A stretch of 64,000 bases of DNA from Caecitellus pseudoparvulus (Eukaryota; Bigyra: Bicosoecida). The notes beneath the pieces were generated by a model, which was not told the DNA's origin, did not search any database, and worked only from the letters and a program-made list of their open reading frames with translations. How positions within the stretch are numbered: position 1 is the first letter of the stretch; each line of letters begins with the position of its first letter. Location: positions 496,001-560,000 of the forward strand of contig CBFFRQ010000018.1 of assembly GCA_965644315.1 (NCBI GenBank). Direction: 5' to 3'. Shown here piece after piece: positions 44,521-55,700 of the stretch. Position numbers and translations under genes: made by a program.

Positions 44521-44836
44521 GCTCCGTAGACCCTCTCACCCGCCACACATGCTGAGTGTCCCGAAATGCAAATGTGAACATCAGATCCGAAAGGTGTAGA
44601 AGGCGGCCTCTGTCTCAGCTTCGAAGCTCGACCACTGCAAGCTGCAGCCCCGGCCAAAATCAGATGCTACACACTCCCCGGCATCCACACACGCCATGCA
44701 CTGGAAGCCTTGTCTGCCTCTGTGCATTGTTTCCCGCTGACTGCGTGCAGCGGCGAGGAGAGTATCTGGGAGCCGGCACCCAGCCACCACAGTGCGCCTG
44801 GGCCGACGCAGCCCCTGCTGAAGCAAGATTACCAGC
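44521..44836. other. Intergenic, HSP90 3' end / MST kinase promoter
   Basis: This 316-base stretch lies between the HSP90 stop and the MST kinase start, both plus strand. No gene or RNA is seen. It should hold the HSP90 3' UTR and the kinase promoter. Confidence 0.4.
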
Positions 44837-46380
44837 ATGGCCGCATCCTTTGTTAGTAGCGAAGACCCTGCAGAGCTCTTTGAGCTGGTGGAGCGCCTGG
44901 GGGAAGGGTGCGTGTCCAAGCACGTCGGAGTTGCGAGGGCGTTTCGCAGTGTGCCGGCACCTTCGCCGCCCACGTGCTGCTGCAGGTCGTACGGTGAAGT
45001 GTACAGCGCCATTGACAGGCGCACATCAAAGACAGTTGGAATCAAGGTCATCCCTGGTGCGTCAGCTGCCGGGCTGGCCCCTGCAAGCTACCCGAGGCAC
45101 GCAGCCCCCACACCCACTTGTTTGCAGTGGAAGCTGATGCAAGCGAGTTGATGAAGGAGATCCAGATCTTGAAGGACTGCGACAGCACGTACGTCGTGGG
45201 GTACGTCGGGTCTTACATGAAGGATGGTGACCTCTGGATTGTCATGGAGTACTGCGCAGCTGGGAGCCTGACTGACCTCATGACAATCGGCAGCGTGACG
45301 CTCTCTGAGCCTGAGCTGGCGCACGCAATGGCTGCAACACTGCTGGGGCTGAAGTACCTCCACACCATCCCGCTCATTCACCGGGACATGAAGGCCGGGA
45401 ACATACTGCTCACAGACAGTGGTGTCGCCAAGCTGGCTGATTTCGGAGTCAGCACGAAGCTGCAAAACACCCTCTCCAAGCGCAACAGCGTCATCGGCAC
45501 GCCGTTCTGGATGGCCCCTGAGGTCATCCAGCAAAGTGACTACGTCACCAGTGCAGACATCTGGTCTCTGGGCATCACGGCCATTGAGCTGGCCGATGGC
45601 GAGCCCCCCTACGCCAACATCCACCCCATGCGAGCCATCTTCATGATCCCCAACAAGGACCCACCCACCGTGCGAGACCCCACCAAATGGTCCGCCCAGT
45701 TCTCTGACTTCCTGGCGCAGTGCCTGGTGAAGGACCCTGCCTCCCGCCCCTCGGCTGCTACTTTGCTGGAGCACCCCTTCGTGGCGGAGGCGGCTGCGGA
45801 GATCACAGGCAACGACGGGTCCAGCAGTGTTCTCAAGGCCCTGGCTCAGCGCCACATGCCAGCCATCGAACAGGCTCGCCGAGAGGACATGGAGTACTTT
45901 GACGAGGAGGAAGGCGCTCCCGAGGGGGATGGCGAGGCAAACCCCAAGACCAGCACACTGCGGGGCGGCACATTGACCTACAAGAACGGCACCATGATCA
46001 AGCACGGCACGCTGGTGAAGGCCTCCGCCATTGCCTTGGCCACAGCTGAAGCCAAGCAGCCTAGCTACTTGGCAGACATCGCAGCTGCTCCCGCTCCCGC
46101 CCCGGCTCCAGCTGCCGCAGCCGCTGCCGCGTCCGACGCTGCATCAGCTTCAGCACCTGCGGACCAGCCCGCGGCCACAGGCAAGCCCGCTTCAGCTGAG
46201 GCAGGGGGGCGCGACATCTGGAGCACTGATGTGGACTTCCTGTCGGGCCTGACGGCGGCCGAGCTGCGGGTGCGCGTGCAGGAGGTGGACGCAGCCTTCC
46301 GCTCCGCTATGGCTGAGCTGACGACCAAGTACGATGCAGCGAAGGGAGCGGTGAAGAAAGCCCACCGGTCCAAGAAGTGA
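44837..46380 (+). CDS. Hippo/MST-type STE20 kinase with SARAH-like C-terminus
   Basis: Exons 44837-44907, 44986-45056 and 45128-46380 (introns 78 and 71 bases) give 464 residues. The kinase domain starts close to the N-terminus as in MST1/2 (LGEGSYGEVYSAID). It contains LIHRDMKAGNILL, ADFGVSTKL, SVIGTPFWMAPEV and IWSLGITAIELADGEPPYANIHPMR, the germinal-centre-kinase signature. An Ala/Pro-rich linker follows, then residues about 412-460 (DVDFLSGLTAAELRVRVQEV, DAAFRSAMAELTTKYDAAKG) with the pattern of a SARAH dimerisation domain. That combination defines Hippo/MST kinases, which activate NDR/LATS kinases together with Mob proteins. The Thr/Tyr-containing GTPFW loop is complete, so an active kinase is expected. 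Confidence 0.93.
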
Positions 46381-46407
46381 GCGCAATGCATGCTCCGCGT
46401 CAGGGCC

Positions 46408-47459
46408 CTATGGGCCGCCAGTGCTCGAGGCAGCAGCAGGAACGGAAGGTGCGGCAGAGCCACCGGGCGTGGCTGGTGCGTGCTCCTGCCCGTCTCCATG
46501 TTGAGCACTTGCTTGGACAGCGTCAAGGATGGCAGGGATGGTGGCCAGGGCGCCGGCACCCGAGTCTCCACATGCCAGCCGCTTGGCGGGCTGAGGGGGC
46601 ACAACCACCCCGCACAGGATGTCCGTAACCACAGCCAAGTGCCGGCTTGTGAGGGGGTGCTCCCACATGGCTGTGTTCATGGCCGGCGCGATAAGCATGG
46701 GCTTCTGCCCGACTTCCCACGCCCGTGCAATGCAGGTCTGCGCAGGGTGGGCGCGTGCTGGAAGTGCGCACTTCGTCTCAGATCGAGCACGCGCAGGGAG
46801 CGCACCAAAAGATTATCAGCGAGCCCGCCGGCGAGTTTTGCCAGCGTGTTGGCAGAGCACGGCGCGATGAGGAGCAGGTCAGCCCACTTGCGAAGCTGTG
46901 TGGTGCGATTCGGCTGGCGGTGGGGATGGGGCACCCGCTCCCAGCAGAATTCGACACGCACCTCAATGTGAAGCACAGGGTCTTTGCCTACTTGCCCGTA
47001 GTATTGCCACTCGTTGGAGTCCCGGTACACGTGGATGGCCTTGCTGTCCGCCGGTGGCGCAGACGGCACCTTAGCTTCTTGGGTCTCCCAAGCAAATACC
47101 ATGTTTGGCAGGAGCGCAGCAGCTCCGTCAGGATCGTATATCTGGGCGGCATCGAAGAAGCCCCACGCTGCCTCCGTGAACACTGCTGCTACCTGCCAAA
47201 GCCAGCGCAGAGAAGGAGGCATCGGTGTCGCAGCGTCTCAGGGCAGGCAGGGAGCATGATGGCAGTGGCCGGCCCGTGGACTCACCGGACCAAGTTTAGA
47301 TAGCTCCCCCAAGAGCTGGAAACACTTCACAGTGGCCACGCTCCCAGAGAAGCCGACGACAGTTTTCATGGCGTGGTGGCAAAACGTGCCTGAAACGGCA
47401 GCCAAAGCGAGGGAGTCTTCGTGCAGAGTCAAGGAGTCAGATGCATGCCCAACGGTCAT
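46408..47459 (-). CDS. PPCDC: Phosphopantothenoylcysteine decarboxylase (coenzyme A synthesis)
   Basis: Exons 47369-47286 (or from 47459), 47192-46962, 46895-46806 and 46737-46408 (introns 93, 66, 68 bases, all phase 0) give 244 residues, or 274 from the upstream in-frame ATG. The FMN-binding flavoprotein fold is clear: VVGFSGSVATVK at the start, DLLLIAPCSANTLAKLAGGLADNLL, then KPMLIAPAMNTAMWEHPLT and the substrate-binding CGDSGAGA loop with the reactive Cys. The enzyme decarboxylates 4'-phospho-N-pantothenoylcysteine to 4'-phosphopantetheine. The Pro/Ala-rich tail after the domain is extra. Stops of this gene and the MST kinase are only 27 bases apart, so their 3' UTRs must overlap. Confidence 0.95.
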
Positions 47460-47621
47460 TGAAGTTGTGCAGACAATACATTTGATGAAACCTCACACGT
47501 GGAGAGTGTTTGGGCCCCTCGTTCAAGCGCAGGGCAAGTTGGCCTTGTTGCTCTCAGGGCAGAAGTCGCCAGGACATGAAGCCAGCCCGGAAAGCGAAAT
47601 ATCGTGACATGCAGTTCCATA

Positions 47622-48742
47622 TCACCTGCCAGCCCCCGAAGATGCCGAGTCACTTGAGAGAGGATCGAGGGTTGCCTTGATCGCCGGCCTCAAGAGCTCG
47701 TACATGGTCAGGGTGATGGCACCTGCCGGCACAACCCGCACGACGTTTGCGGAGAAGCCAGCATAAAACAGCCCCAGCCCACCATCTGCATACGTTCTCT
47801 TCGTGCAGTCCCACAGACCTCGGAAAGGGGCTTCCCCACTCATGCTGCGCTGTTGCATCCGGGCCTTGAGAACTTGGTACGGGTATGTCACGGTCGTCGC
47901 AACCAGCTTGGACACGCTGCCGATGAGGAACGTGGAGCTCATGCCCCCCAGCGTCTGCCGATCTGCAGGAACAAAGCGCTTGAGCTCTTCGTACATGGCA
48001 AACTGAGCAGTGTGGCGGGGGGGGGGGAGTGGATGCGGGAGCGGCCTGGGCTGACCACATCTCTGGCAGCCTCACCTGGATAGCGCCATGGGACGTGAGC
48101 AGAAGCGCTGGGACAACGCCACGATACAGGGCCAGCGCACCCTCCTCACGAACCACGGAAGTCAGAGCGTCTGCGATGGCGGTAGGGGTGGCGTTGGCAC
48201 GCAGCGAAAAGCCAGCAGTGTGCTGGCGACGGACCGAAGACCCCTCTGTAGTGCTTCCTGCCGTGCCCGAGCTCCTTCCCATCTTGCTGAAGCTGCATGC
48301 GCGTTTTGATCATCCACACTGGGTTGGTGAACATGACCACTGCGGAGCCTGCTCCAATAGCTGCCAGCATGTGCTCCCAATAGGACAGCCGTGTTTCGCC
48401 TGGCTCATGGAAATTCCGCAACACGACGCCCTTGGCGTGCTCATAAAACGGCATGTACAGCCCCCAAGCCATGCTAGAACCCAACATCGCGGGAACCACT
48501 CCCTTGTACAGGGCCATGATGCCTTCCGTGCGCACAATGGTGAGCAGGGCATCTGCCAAGCTCTTGTATGCCCGAGAGGACCCGGACCAGACCTGGTACC
48601 GCACCTTCACAACGTCGACAGGCTGCAGCGCAACTGTGCTAATGGCGCCCGCCAAGGCGCCTGCAATGAGGTTGTCCATAGCAGGTGCTGCAGAGCCATT
48701 CGCGTTGCTCCTGCACCATAGCTGGCATCCCAACCCCCCCAT
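47622..48742 (-). CDS. Mitochondrial carrier, folate/FAD (SLC25A32/FLX1) type
   Basis: Exons 48742-48235 (or from ATG 48679), 48170-48076 and 48002-47622 give 327 or 306 residues. Introns are 64 bases (unusual donor GTCCGT) and 73 bases. Three carrier repeats carry the signatures QPVDVVKVRYQ, NPVWMIKTRMQ and YPYQVLKARMQ. The NPxWxxKTR and YPYQVxxAR forms are typical of the folate/FAD/NAD branch. Splicing rebuilds HYRGVFDALTSVVREEG and HGAIQFAMYEELK, conserved in that branch. The protein would sit in the mitochondrial inner membrane. Exact substrate (folate, FAD or pyridine nucleotide) cannot be decided here. Confidence 0.93.
48017..48027. repeat. Poly-G run in intron
   Basis: An uninterrupted run of 11 G lies inside the second intron of the mitochondrial carrier gene, close to its acceptor on the coding strand (read there as poly-C). 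Confidence 0.9.
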
Positions 48743-48987
48743 GCCGTTGCTGCAGTACCTGAGTTGTTTGTCAGGGCTTTCTCTGATGCAGCGAGAGTCG
48801 CTCCCCCCCCCCCCCCCCTTTCACAGCTGCTCCTTCCATCACATCCACTCGCATGGACACATCCGAGTGAACCCTGAATCTTGGTGAGCGGGCTGGGGCT
48901 GGTGCAGTACCCTCCCGCCTCTCCAGCTGCTTGCAAGCTGCAGTGGGCGAGACGCGGAACTGATTTCCGCTCAAGCTTGCCGAGCTG
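48743..48987. promoter_or_regulatory. Shared divergent promoter region with poly-C tract
   Basis: This 245-base region between the carrier start and the small membrane protein start contains a 16-base C homopolymer at 48803-48818. It must hold both promoters. Confidence 0.5.
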
Positions 48988-49777
48988 ATGCGGAACCGCA
49001 CAGAGAAAGCCGGCATGGCGACAGCCCAGACCCAAGCGGCAGACCCAAGCCCCCTAGTTCCATCTTCAGAGCACCTTGATCGCGAACAGCGTCCAGACAC
49101 TGGTATGTGCCGTCTCGTGTTCACAGGCGGCATACGTCACATTGGCACCGCCACGCCAACTGCCTTTCCCCCCCCTCTGCGCAGAGGAATACGCCGTGAA
49201 GAACGAACGGGTGAGAGAGAAAAGTGACAAGACATGGAGATATGTCAGAGGCACAGTCATGCTCCTTGTGTCGGTGGGCGTGCTGCTGTAGGTGGCGCCG
49301 TACGCTTTGGCTGTGGCTCACACCACATGAAAGACTCCACCCCACCACGCTCAGGGGCTGCTTCCTATCGAATGCCACTCGGTGGTGGAGGGTATGGTTC
49401 TTCCTTCCAGGGCTCCTCATGGTGCACGAGTACCTCACTGGGTACCGTGGCTTGTGAGGCGCAGCTGCGGTACGTGCGGGCTCATGGCAGGTCTGCCCGG
49501 TCTGCACACTTGCAGTTCTCCTGCTCGACGAACCTCGCGCAGGTAGGATACTGGAACCCTGATGGCAAAGGGTACCGCCCTGTTCCTGCGAAGTATAAGG
49601 AGTTCGCAGCCAAGATGCAGGTGTGTACAAGTGCCGTTGCTTGCAACCCAGCTGGCCGCAACGCATTGGCCTCCTCGCGACCTGGCACAGGCACGATATT
49701 ACCAACACTTGGGCATTGTGACTGCTATTACTCTGGTCCTCACGGCCGCCGTGGTGGCCATCCCGGAGGATTTGTAG
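48988..49777 (+). CDS. Small membrane protein of unknown function (middle exon uncertain)
   Basis: Supported exons are 48988-49102, 49185-49287, 49543-49620 and 49691-49777, with conventional donors and acceptors. A middle exon between about 49356 and 49470 is needed, but I cannot fix its frame or donor. The N-terminal part is hydrophilic, then charged (EEYAVKNERVREKSDKTW) and followed by a helix (GTVMLLVSVGVLL). The C-terminal part (GYWNPDGKGYRPVPAKYKEF, then ARYYQHLGIVTAITLVLTAA) contains a second helix and ends in AIPEDL. The size and topology suggest a small two- or three-helix organelle or endomembrane protein. I do not recognise the family. A shorter form ending at the TAG at 49289-49291 is possible if the second intron is retained. 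Confidence 0.5.
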
Positions 49778-50288
49778 CTCACCTGTCCTGCAAGCCGGCG
49801 TGCAGGCTCCACGCCCCCGAGAGCTGACCCCGCACAGACGACGGGGCTTGCTGCAACTGCTTCATGCAGATGCAAGCCCCCGATATGCCTTGCCAGGCAA
49901 GCGGTGCGCTCCGGGTCTTTGTGGAGAATGCATGGTGTGTCATGGATGCAGTCAGTGCTTTGGTGCCCCGAGCTACAGGCTGCCACGAGTAGCCAACGAG
50001 CATGGGAACTTCGCTGATGTAGTGGTTGGGTAACCTACACGGGCGCCATGAGAGGGGAGCTCTCCAGGGCTTGCTGGGGGCAGCACGTGAGGGCAGGCTG
50101 CGCTCGCCTGAGCAGGCCACGACGGCTCATCGACGCATTGCCCAAGAGGAGACAAAAACACTGCCACCCTGGAGGCAAGAGTCCAGTGGGGATGGCGCCA
50201 CTTTGGAAGGCGCATTCGAGCTGTCAGTTTGTGCGTGGGGCTGCCCCGCCCACGCCGGGTGCCTGCCTCGCACACACCACTCGCAGCC
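49778..50288. other. Intergenic, no gene seen
   Basis: This 511-base stretch lies upstream of the GH47 mannosidase and downstream of the small membrane protein, both plus strand. Frames here are short and low-quality. It should contain the mannosidase promoter. Confidence 0.4.
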
Positions 50289-52742
50289 ATGCTTCCCACG
50301 ACGACGGAGGGCTACAAAGGCGACAAGGCGCGGCGATGGCAGGTGGCATGCAGCTCAGTGACGAAGAAGCAGGCTGCTGTCGTCGTGGCATGCCTCGTGG
50401 CCGTGTACATGGTGCTGGCCATGATGTCTGGCTCGGCGGCAGACGTTCCCGGCGAAAGGCGGGGAGCGTCGTCGGCAGCTATTGGCTCTGTGCCTTCGCC
50501 GGAAGGGGAACAGCAGGGCCTCGCGGGGGATTCAAGAGGCCCAGAAGGTGGTGATGCAGTGCTCAAGCCAGATGGGGGACTCCCCCCTGGCCCGCAGGCT
50601 CCCCCGGCGGCAGGCGGGGTGGCTGGTGCGGAAATTGAGCCGCCACAGCCACCAGCCCAAATTGAAGGTGGGGAGCACATGCCCTTCCAGAAGAAGGTTG
50701 TTCTGGAAGACCCCGCGCCAACTCCACCCGCTCCGCCCAGCAAGCTAACTGCAAGCTTGTCTGAAGGCAAAGGAACGTCTCACCCCGGGCAAGGAAGCGC
50801 CGGGGAGCAGGCGTCCACTTCCAGTGCCTTGCCACCGCCGTCGCTGACAGGCAAGGCCAAGGGCTCCTCTGAAGAAGAGCCTCAGGTAGCAATGCCACCT
50901 TCCTTGGAAACACAGCGACCCAGGAGTGGGCATGACGAAGCCAAGCCCGAGGCTCCCCCGCCGAAGCCAGCGGCCACCCACTCAAGCAGGCTGGGGTCCC
51001 TGCCGAAGCTGCCTGCCGACAAAGCCAAGCAGGCCGCCGTGCGGGACATGTTCAAGCATGCGTGGCAGGGGTACAGGGACTTTGCATGGGGGAAAGATGC
51101 CCTGCGGCCGGTCTCCAAGTCGGCGGATGACAACTTCCTCGGCATGGGGGCGACAGCCGTGGATGCCATGGACACCCTGCTGATCATGGGGCTGGTGGAG
51201 GAGTACGAAGCTGCAGAGGACTGGGTACTGCACAACCTGCACTTCACTGCACAGCGCGGGGTGAGCGTGTTCGAGACGACCATCCGCGTTCTGGGGGGCC
51301 TCCTCTCAGCGTATGACCTGACCGACACCCTGCAAAGCTATTTCAAGGTGGACGCGCCCCTGTCCACACACAGGAAGGCCCTGCTGGAGCGAGCAGCCGA
51401 ATGTGCAGATGCATTGAAGTTCGCCTTCGACACTGCGACAGGCATCCCGTACGGGACAGTGTCGCTGGGGCCGGGGCGCCGGGCGTACAACCCGTCTTGG
51501 GCAGGCCGCGCGTCCTCCACCGCCGAGGCAATGACACTGCAACTGGAGTGGGAGTACTTGGCCAAGGCCACTGGGCGGCAGGAGTACGCCACGCTCGTGA
51601 GGCGGACGATGGCTGCCTTCCACAAGGCAGACCCAGAGGATCACCTGCTGCGCACTCGCATCGACCCATCCACGGGGCGGTGGGCAAACCAAGAAATCAA
51701 GCTCGGGGCGAATGGGGACTCGGCTTTTGAGTACTTGGTGAAGCAGTGGGTGTGGAGCGGTGGATGGCGGCGGGATGCGGCGCGGCAGCCTTGGACAGGC
51801 TCCCTGCAAGACATGCCGAACGGGCAGGCTGCCGAGGAGCGTGCATGGGATGGCGCGCTGCGAGGCGGCGCCAGGGCACCTGCCAAGGAGCCCACGCCCG
51901 CTGGCCCTATTAACCAGCAAGTCGCCAGCCAAGTGGAAGGCGACTACTTTGACGCAGTCCGGAGCCTGTATGACAAGACCGTGCACGGTATAAAGAGCCA
52001 CTTGGTGCACTTGACAGATGCGCCGATGCACGACCCACCGCTGGCTTTCATCTCAGAGCGCCAAGGGCAGCGCATCAGCCACAAGATGGACCACTTGGTA
52101 TGTTTTGCAGGGGGCATGCTGGCACTTGGTGCCGAGTCTGCGTGGGGGGCAGCCCCAAAGCCTGGCTGGGATCGGGCAGCGTACGAGGGCTTGCACCAAC
52201 AAGCTGCCGGCGGGGAGTTTGGGGCGAGCGGCGCACCGCCGTCGAGGGAGGAACTCTTGGCCCTGCAAGACGAGGATGACATGCGTCTGGCCGCTGAGTT
52301 GACGCGCACGTGCCATGAGATGTACACCTTCACAGCCAGCGGCCTTGCCCCGGAGATCGTGAAGTTTACAGGCGGTGAGGGTGGCCTGCGCATGATTGTG
52401 GACCCTGGTGCCAAGCACTGCTTGCTCAGGCCTGAGGCAGTGGAGTCCTTCTATGTCATGTACCGCTTGACTGGGGATGAAAAGTACCGCGACTGGGGCT
52501 GGGACGTGGTGCAGGCCATCGAGAAGCACGCTCGCATCGAGAGTGGCGGGTATTCCTCCATCCGGGATGTCACACACATCCCCGTGCAATACCGTGACCA
52601 CCAGGAAAGCTTCTTCCTCGCAGAAACGCTAAAGTACCTGTACTTGCTTTTTTCAGACAGCGACTTGATTCCTCTGGACAAGTACGTGTTCAACACAGAG
52701 GCACACCCGTTGAGCATCCTGGGATCTGCTGCGCCAGCCTGA
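50289..52742 (+). CDS. Alpha-1,2-mannosidase, glycoside hydrolase family 47
   Basis: A single exon encodes 817 residues. A type II membrane anchor near residues 25-45 (QAAVVVACLVAVYMVLAMM) follows a short cytoplasmic tail. Next comes a Pro/Glu/Ser-rich stem of about 200 residues, and the (alpha/alpha)7 catalytic domain from about residue 240 to the end. Family marks are MFKHAWQGYRDFAWGKD, GATAVDAMDTLLIMG, VFETTIRVLGGLLSAYDL (acid near residue 327), HLVCFAGGMLALG, RPEAVESFYVMYRLTGD, and the C-terminal calcium-binding Thr in VFNTEAHPL. These enzymes trim mannose from N-glycans in the ER or Golgi; the anchor and stem fit a Golgi/ER mannosidase I. One insert of roughly 90 residues near 51750-51930 is Trp/Arg/Ala-rich. 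Stop codons of this gene and the SNF2 gene are 33 bases apart. Confidence 0.95.
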   Translation: MLPTTTEGYKGDKARRWQVACSSVTKKQAAVVVACLVAVYMVLAMMSGSAADVPGERRGASSAAIGSVPSPEGEQQGLAGDSRGPEGGDAVLKPDGGLPPGPQAPPAAGGVAGAEIEPPQPPAQIEGGEHMPFQKKVVLEDPAPTPPAPPSKLTASLSEGKGTSHPGQGSAGEQASTSSALPPPSLTGKAKGSSEEEPQVAMPPSLETQRPRSGHDEAKPEAPPPKPAATHSSRLGSLPKLPADKAKQAAVRDMFKHAWQGYRDFAWGKDALRPVSKSADDNFLGMGATAVDAMDTLLIMGLVEEYEAAEDWVLHNLHFTAQRGVSVFETTIRVLGGLLSAYDLTDTLQSYFKVDAPLSTHRKALLERAAECADALKFAFDTATGIPYGTVSLGPGRRAYNPSWAGRASSTAEAMTLQLEWEYLAKATGRQEYATLVRRTMAAFHKADPEDHLLRTRIDPSTGRWANQEIKLGANGDSAFEYLVKQWVWSGGWRRDAARQPWTGSLQDMPNGQAAEERAWDGALRGGARAPAKEPTPAGPINQQVASQVEGDYFDAVRSLYDKTVHGIKSHLVHLTDAPMHDPPLAFISERQGQRISHKMDHLVCFAGGMLALGAESAWGAAPKPGWDRAAYEGLHQQAAGGEFGASGAPPSREELLALQDEDDMRLAAELTRTCHEMYTFTASGLAPEIVKFTGGEGGLRMIVDPGAKHCLLRPEAVESFYVMYRLTGDEKYRDWGWDVVQAIEKHARIESGGYSSIRDVTHIPVQYRDHQESFFLAETLKYLYLLFSDSDLIPLDKYVFNTEAHPLSILGSAAPA

Positions 52743-52775
52743 CAGCGCTCCCAGCCAATGCAACCGTGCAGTCGT

Positions 52776-55700
52776 TCAAACCTCATCATCGCTGCTGTCC
52801 AACAGGTCCACAACTTCACTGCTTTCAGCCTGACCCCCCGTTCGTGGCGGTGGTGTCGCCCGGCGCAGCCGTGGCCTCCTCCTCCTCTGTTGCAGCGGCT
52901 TCACCTCGCTTGCTGCCGCCGCCTCCACGGTCCCATGCGCAGAGCGGTCCCCCCAAACGCCAGCACGTGCACCAAAGACACGCTTCATCCGGTCAGAGTT
53001 CATGGCCACCATTGACTGCAGCTGAGAGACAATGGAGTCCAGCAATTCGTGCGAGCTGCTGCCCTGTCGAAGCTGCACTGAAGGTGACTCCGCCAGGTCC
53101 AGTGCGAACGCTGCTGCACCCAGCTTTTTCTGCTGCGCTTCCAAGATGTGCTCATCCAAGGTATCATTGCACATGATCCTGTACACCCGAACTTGTTCGG
53201 GCTGATTCATGCGGTGCACACGGTCCACTGCTTGGGCCTCCACTTGGGCGTTGTACCAGAGGTCCAGGAGAATCACGCGCGAGCAGAGGCGAGCCCAGGA
53301 CGGCTTGGCCGATGGAAATGCCTGAGGCCTCTTAACGGCAGCCAGGTCCAACCCCACCCCACCTGCTGGATATGTCATGAGCAAGACGTGCACTTCTTGC
53401 GACAGGTCCTTGAATGTGTCGATCACAGTGCTGCGCTCCTTCAGCGGCACGCTGCCATCGAAGCGCAGGACCCGAAGGCCCAGGTCCGCACATACGCCTT
53501 CCGCCAAGTCTAGCGTGCTGCTCCACATGGAAAATACGACGACGCGGTGTCCCTCGGGATTCTGCACCCCTTCCTCTGCTGACACATGCAGAATCTGAGC
53601 AAGCGTCTGCCGGAGCAGCGCAAGCTTCGTGCTTTCTCGGCCAACACCCTGCCCATTCCAACCAATTGAGAGTCGGCAGTAGGGGCATGGCTGAGGAAAA
53701 GTCGCTTGGGGGTTGAAGTGGGTGAACCACGTCGGAGGTCGGCTGTTGTAGCTGCAGTCTGCCAGCACGCGGAAGCGTCGCCGCCGCTGCGCCTCTGCCG
53801 CTCCGAGCAGCGCTTCCTCCACCCCCACTTGCCACTCCTCTCTGCTTGAGCAAGGGATCACCCAATCCCACCCTTCCTTCAGCTCCTGTCGCGCCAAGCC
53901 TCCGACGCTAGTCTCACTTGATGCCCGCGCATGGGCGTTCAAGGGGTGTTGAGCCTCCTCGGACTCCCACGTGCTTCCAGTTCTCGGGTCAGTGACAGTG
54001 TGCAGGGTCACTCGCCCCTCACCCACGGCCTGGGCACTGAGCATTTGGTAGCAGCCATCCCCACCGACGATCCATGCTGCCGTCGAGCTAACGTCTGGGC
54101 GGCAGGTTGGAAGCCGCAAGCGAAAGTACCCCTGTGGCCACTGCATGACCAGGCAGGCGACGGTGGCAAAGGAGTCACTCATGAAGGGCACAGGAGCAGG
54201 CACAGCGGCCGTGCAGTCCCAGCTCCCGACAGATACTGTCCCGTCGTCACGAATCGCAGACTTCGGGAGTAGGGGAAGGGATGGCGCGGGCTGTGCCTGC
54301 TCTGCCCCTGGCGTGGCATCCTGTGGCCCAGTGAAGTGCTCCAGTGCTGGCGCCCCAGGGAGCCCAAGCACAGACCCAACCTGCGCTTGGTCAAGGGCCC
54401 CGACAAACTTGTGACCGGCGGGTACGAACTCCACTGCAATGTCGGCGCATTGCGAAACCGGAGCCCCGCAAGCAGCCGCAGCGGTTGGCAAAGGCAGCCT
54501 TCGCACGATCCCACCCTCCGATTGACCCAGAACTTCCATCGGAATACTCGCCTTCATTCGATCTGAAGGGTTCAACATGTTGTCCAGGAAAGCCAACAGG
54601 CGGCGGGCAGCAATGCGCCAGGTTTCTAGCACTGCCGTTGCCGCCACAGGGCTGTGGCGGGCTGCGTGCAGTGTTGTCCGTGTCATGGTTGCAACGTGCC
54701 GGTTCAGAACGGAATGGCCGCACGAAAAGGACTGCTTTGCCCCCGCATTGCTGCCCGCTATTTCGCCGGATTCGTCGTCTTGCGCGTCCAGTAGGTTTGC
54801 CGAAAGCGTGGGTGGCAGGTCAGTACCTGGCAGGGTATCCCACTCCTCGTCGCCTCGCAGCGTTCCTCCGGCGGCAGGCAGGTCGCCGGAGCTGCCCAAG
54901 CATTGCACTCCTTCCGGGGTGAGGCGCATGGTTTGGAGCACGTGCTGGATGCCAACGTCATCGTCGCTCGTCGCCGTTGAGTAGCTTGTGAACATGCAAC
55001 CGCTCATGCAAGGTTCGATGCCGCCCGTGACAAGGCGGGTGCGCCGCAGGCCCTGCCACCACGAGCCTGCCGCACCCCCTTCCTCTGCTCGAGTCGGATC
55101 CACTGGGGTTGACTGAGGGGCCATGCTTGCGCTCCATGTGCCACAGGGGCGACGCCGCATGCTACTAGCGACGAGAAGCCGTGCCCTGCTCTCCAGCGGG
55201 GTGGCATGCAGGGTGTGCCCGCGAGTCAGGGTAGCCATGCAGTGAACCGTTATTTGGCGCTGCCTGATGAGGGACAGCAGGAAGTCTACCAGCGCAAGAT
55301 TCCTCACATTCACCTTGGCAACTGAAAAGCCCAGCTCCTCTCGCACACGGGACGCGTGCGATTGAGCGCCATCCCTGGTGCGTTTGCCGCGTCTGCGACT
55401 GGACCCTGGGACTGGTGCCTGGGAAGAGTGGGCAGCCTCAGCTTCTTCATACAGCTCCCCTGCCCGGGTCCAAGCAGTCACTTGGTCTGAATCAAGCACC
55501 TTGCCGTGCCGGGCGAGGATGATGAAATACAGCACTTGGGTGGCCACATTCTGCATCACCCCAAGCCGATGCTCGCCTTCGAGCGGGTGGGCAGGCTTAA
55601 ACTTCGACATCTTCGTCAACGCAGCGCTCACCTTCGAAGCATCGACCACCATTGTGGCCCAGAGTGCGTATGTTGACGTCTCCTCCACGCTGGACAGCTT

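Noticed and set aside
53260-53345. In-frame intron in the SNF2 gene between GVGLDLAAV and RVILLDLWYN
   Set aside because: An 18-residue extra stretch is present, but no GT/AG pair at its borders fits, so I left it as an insertion.
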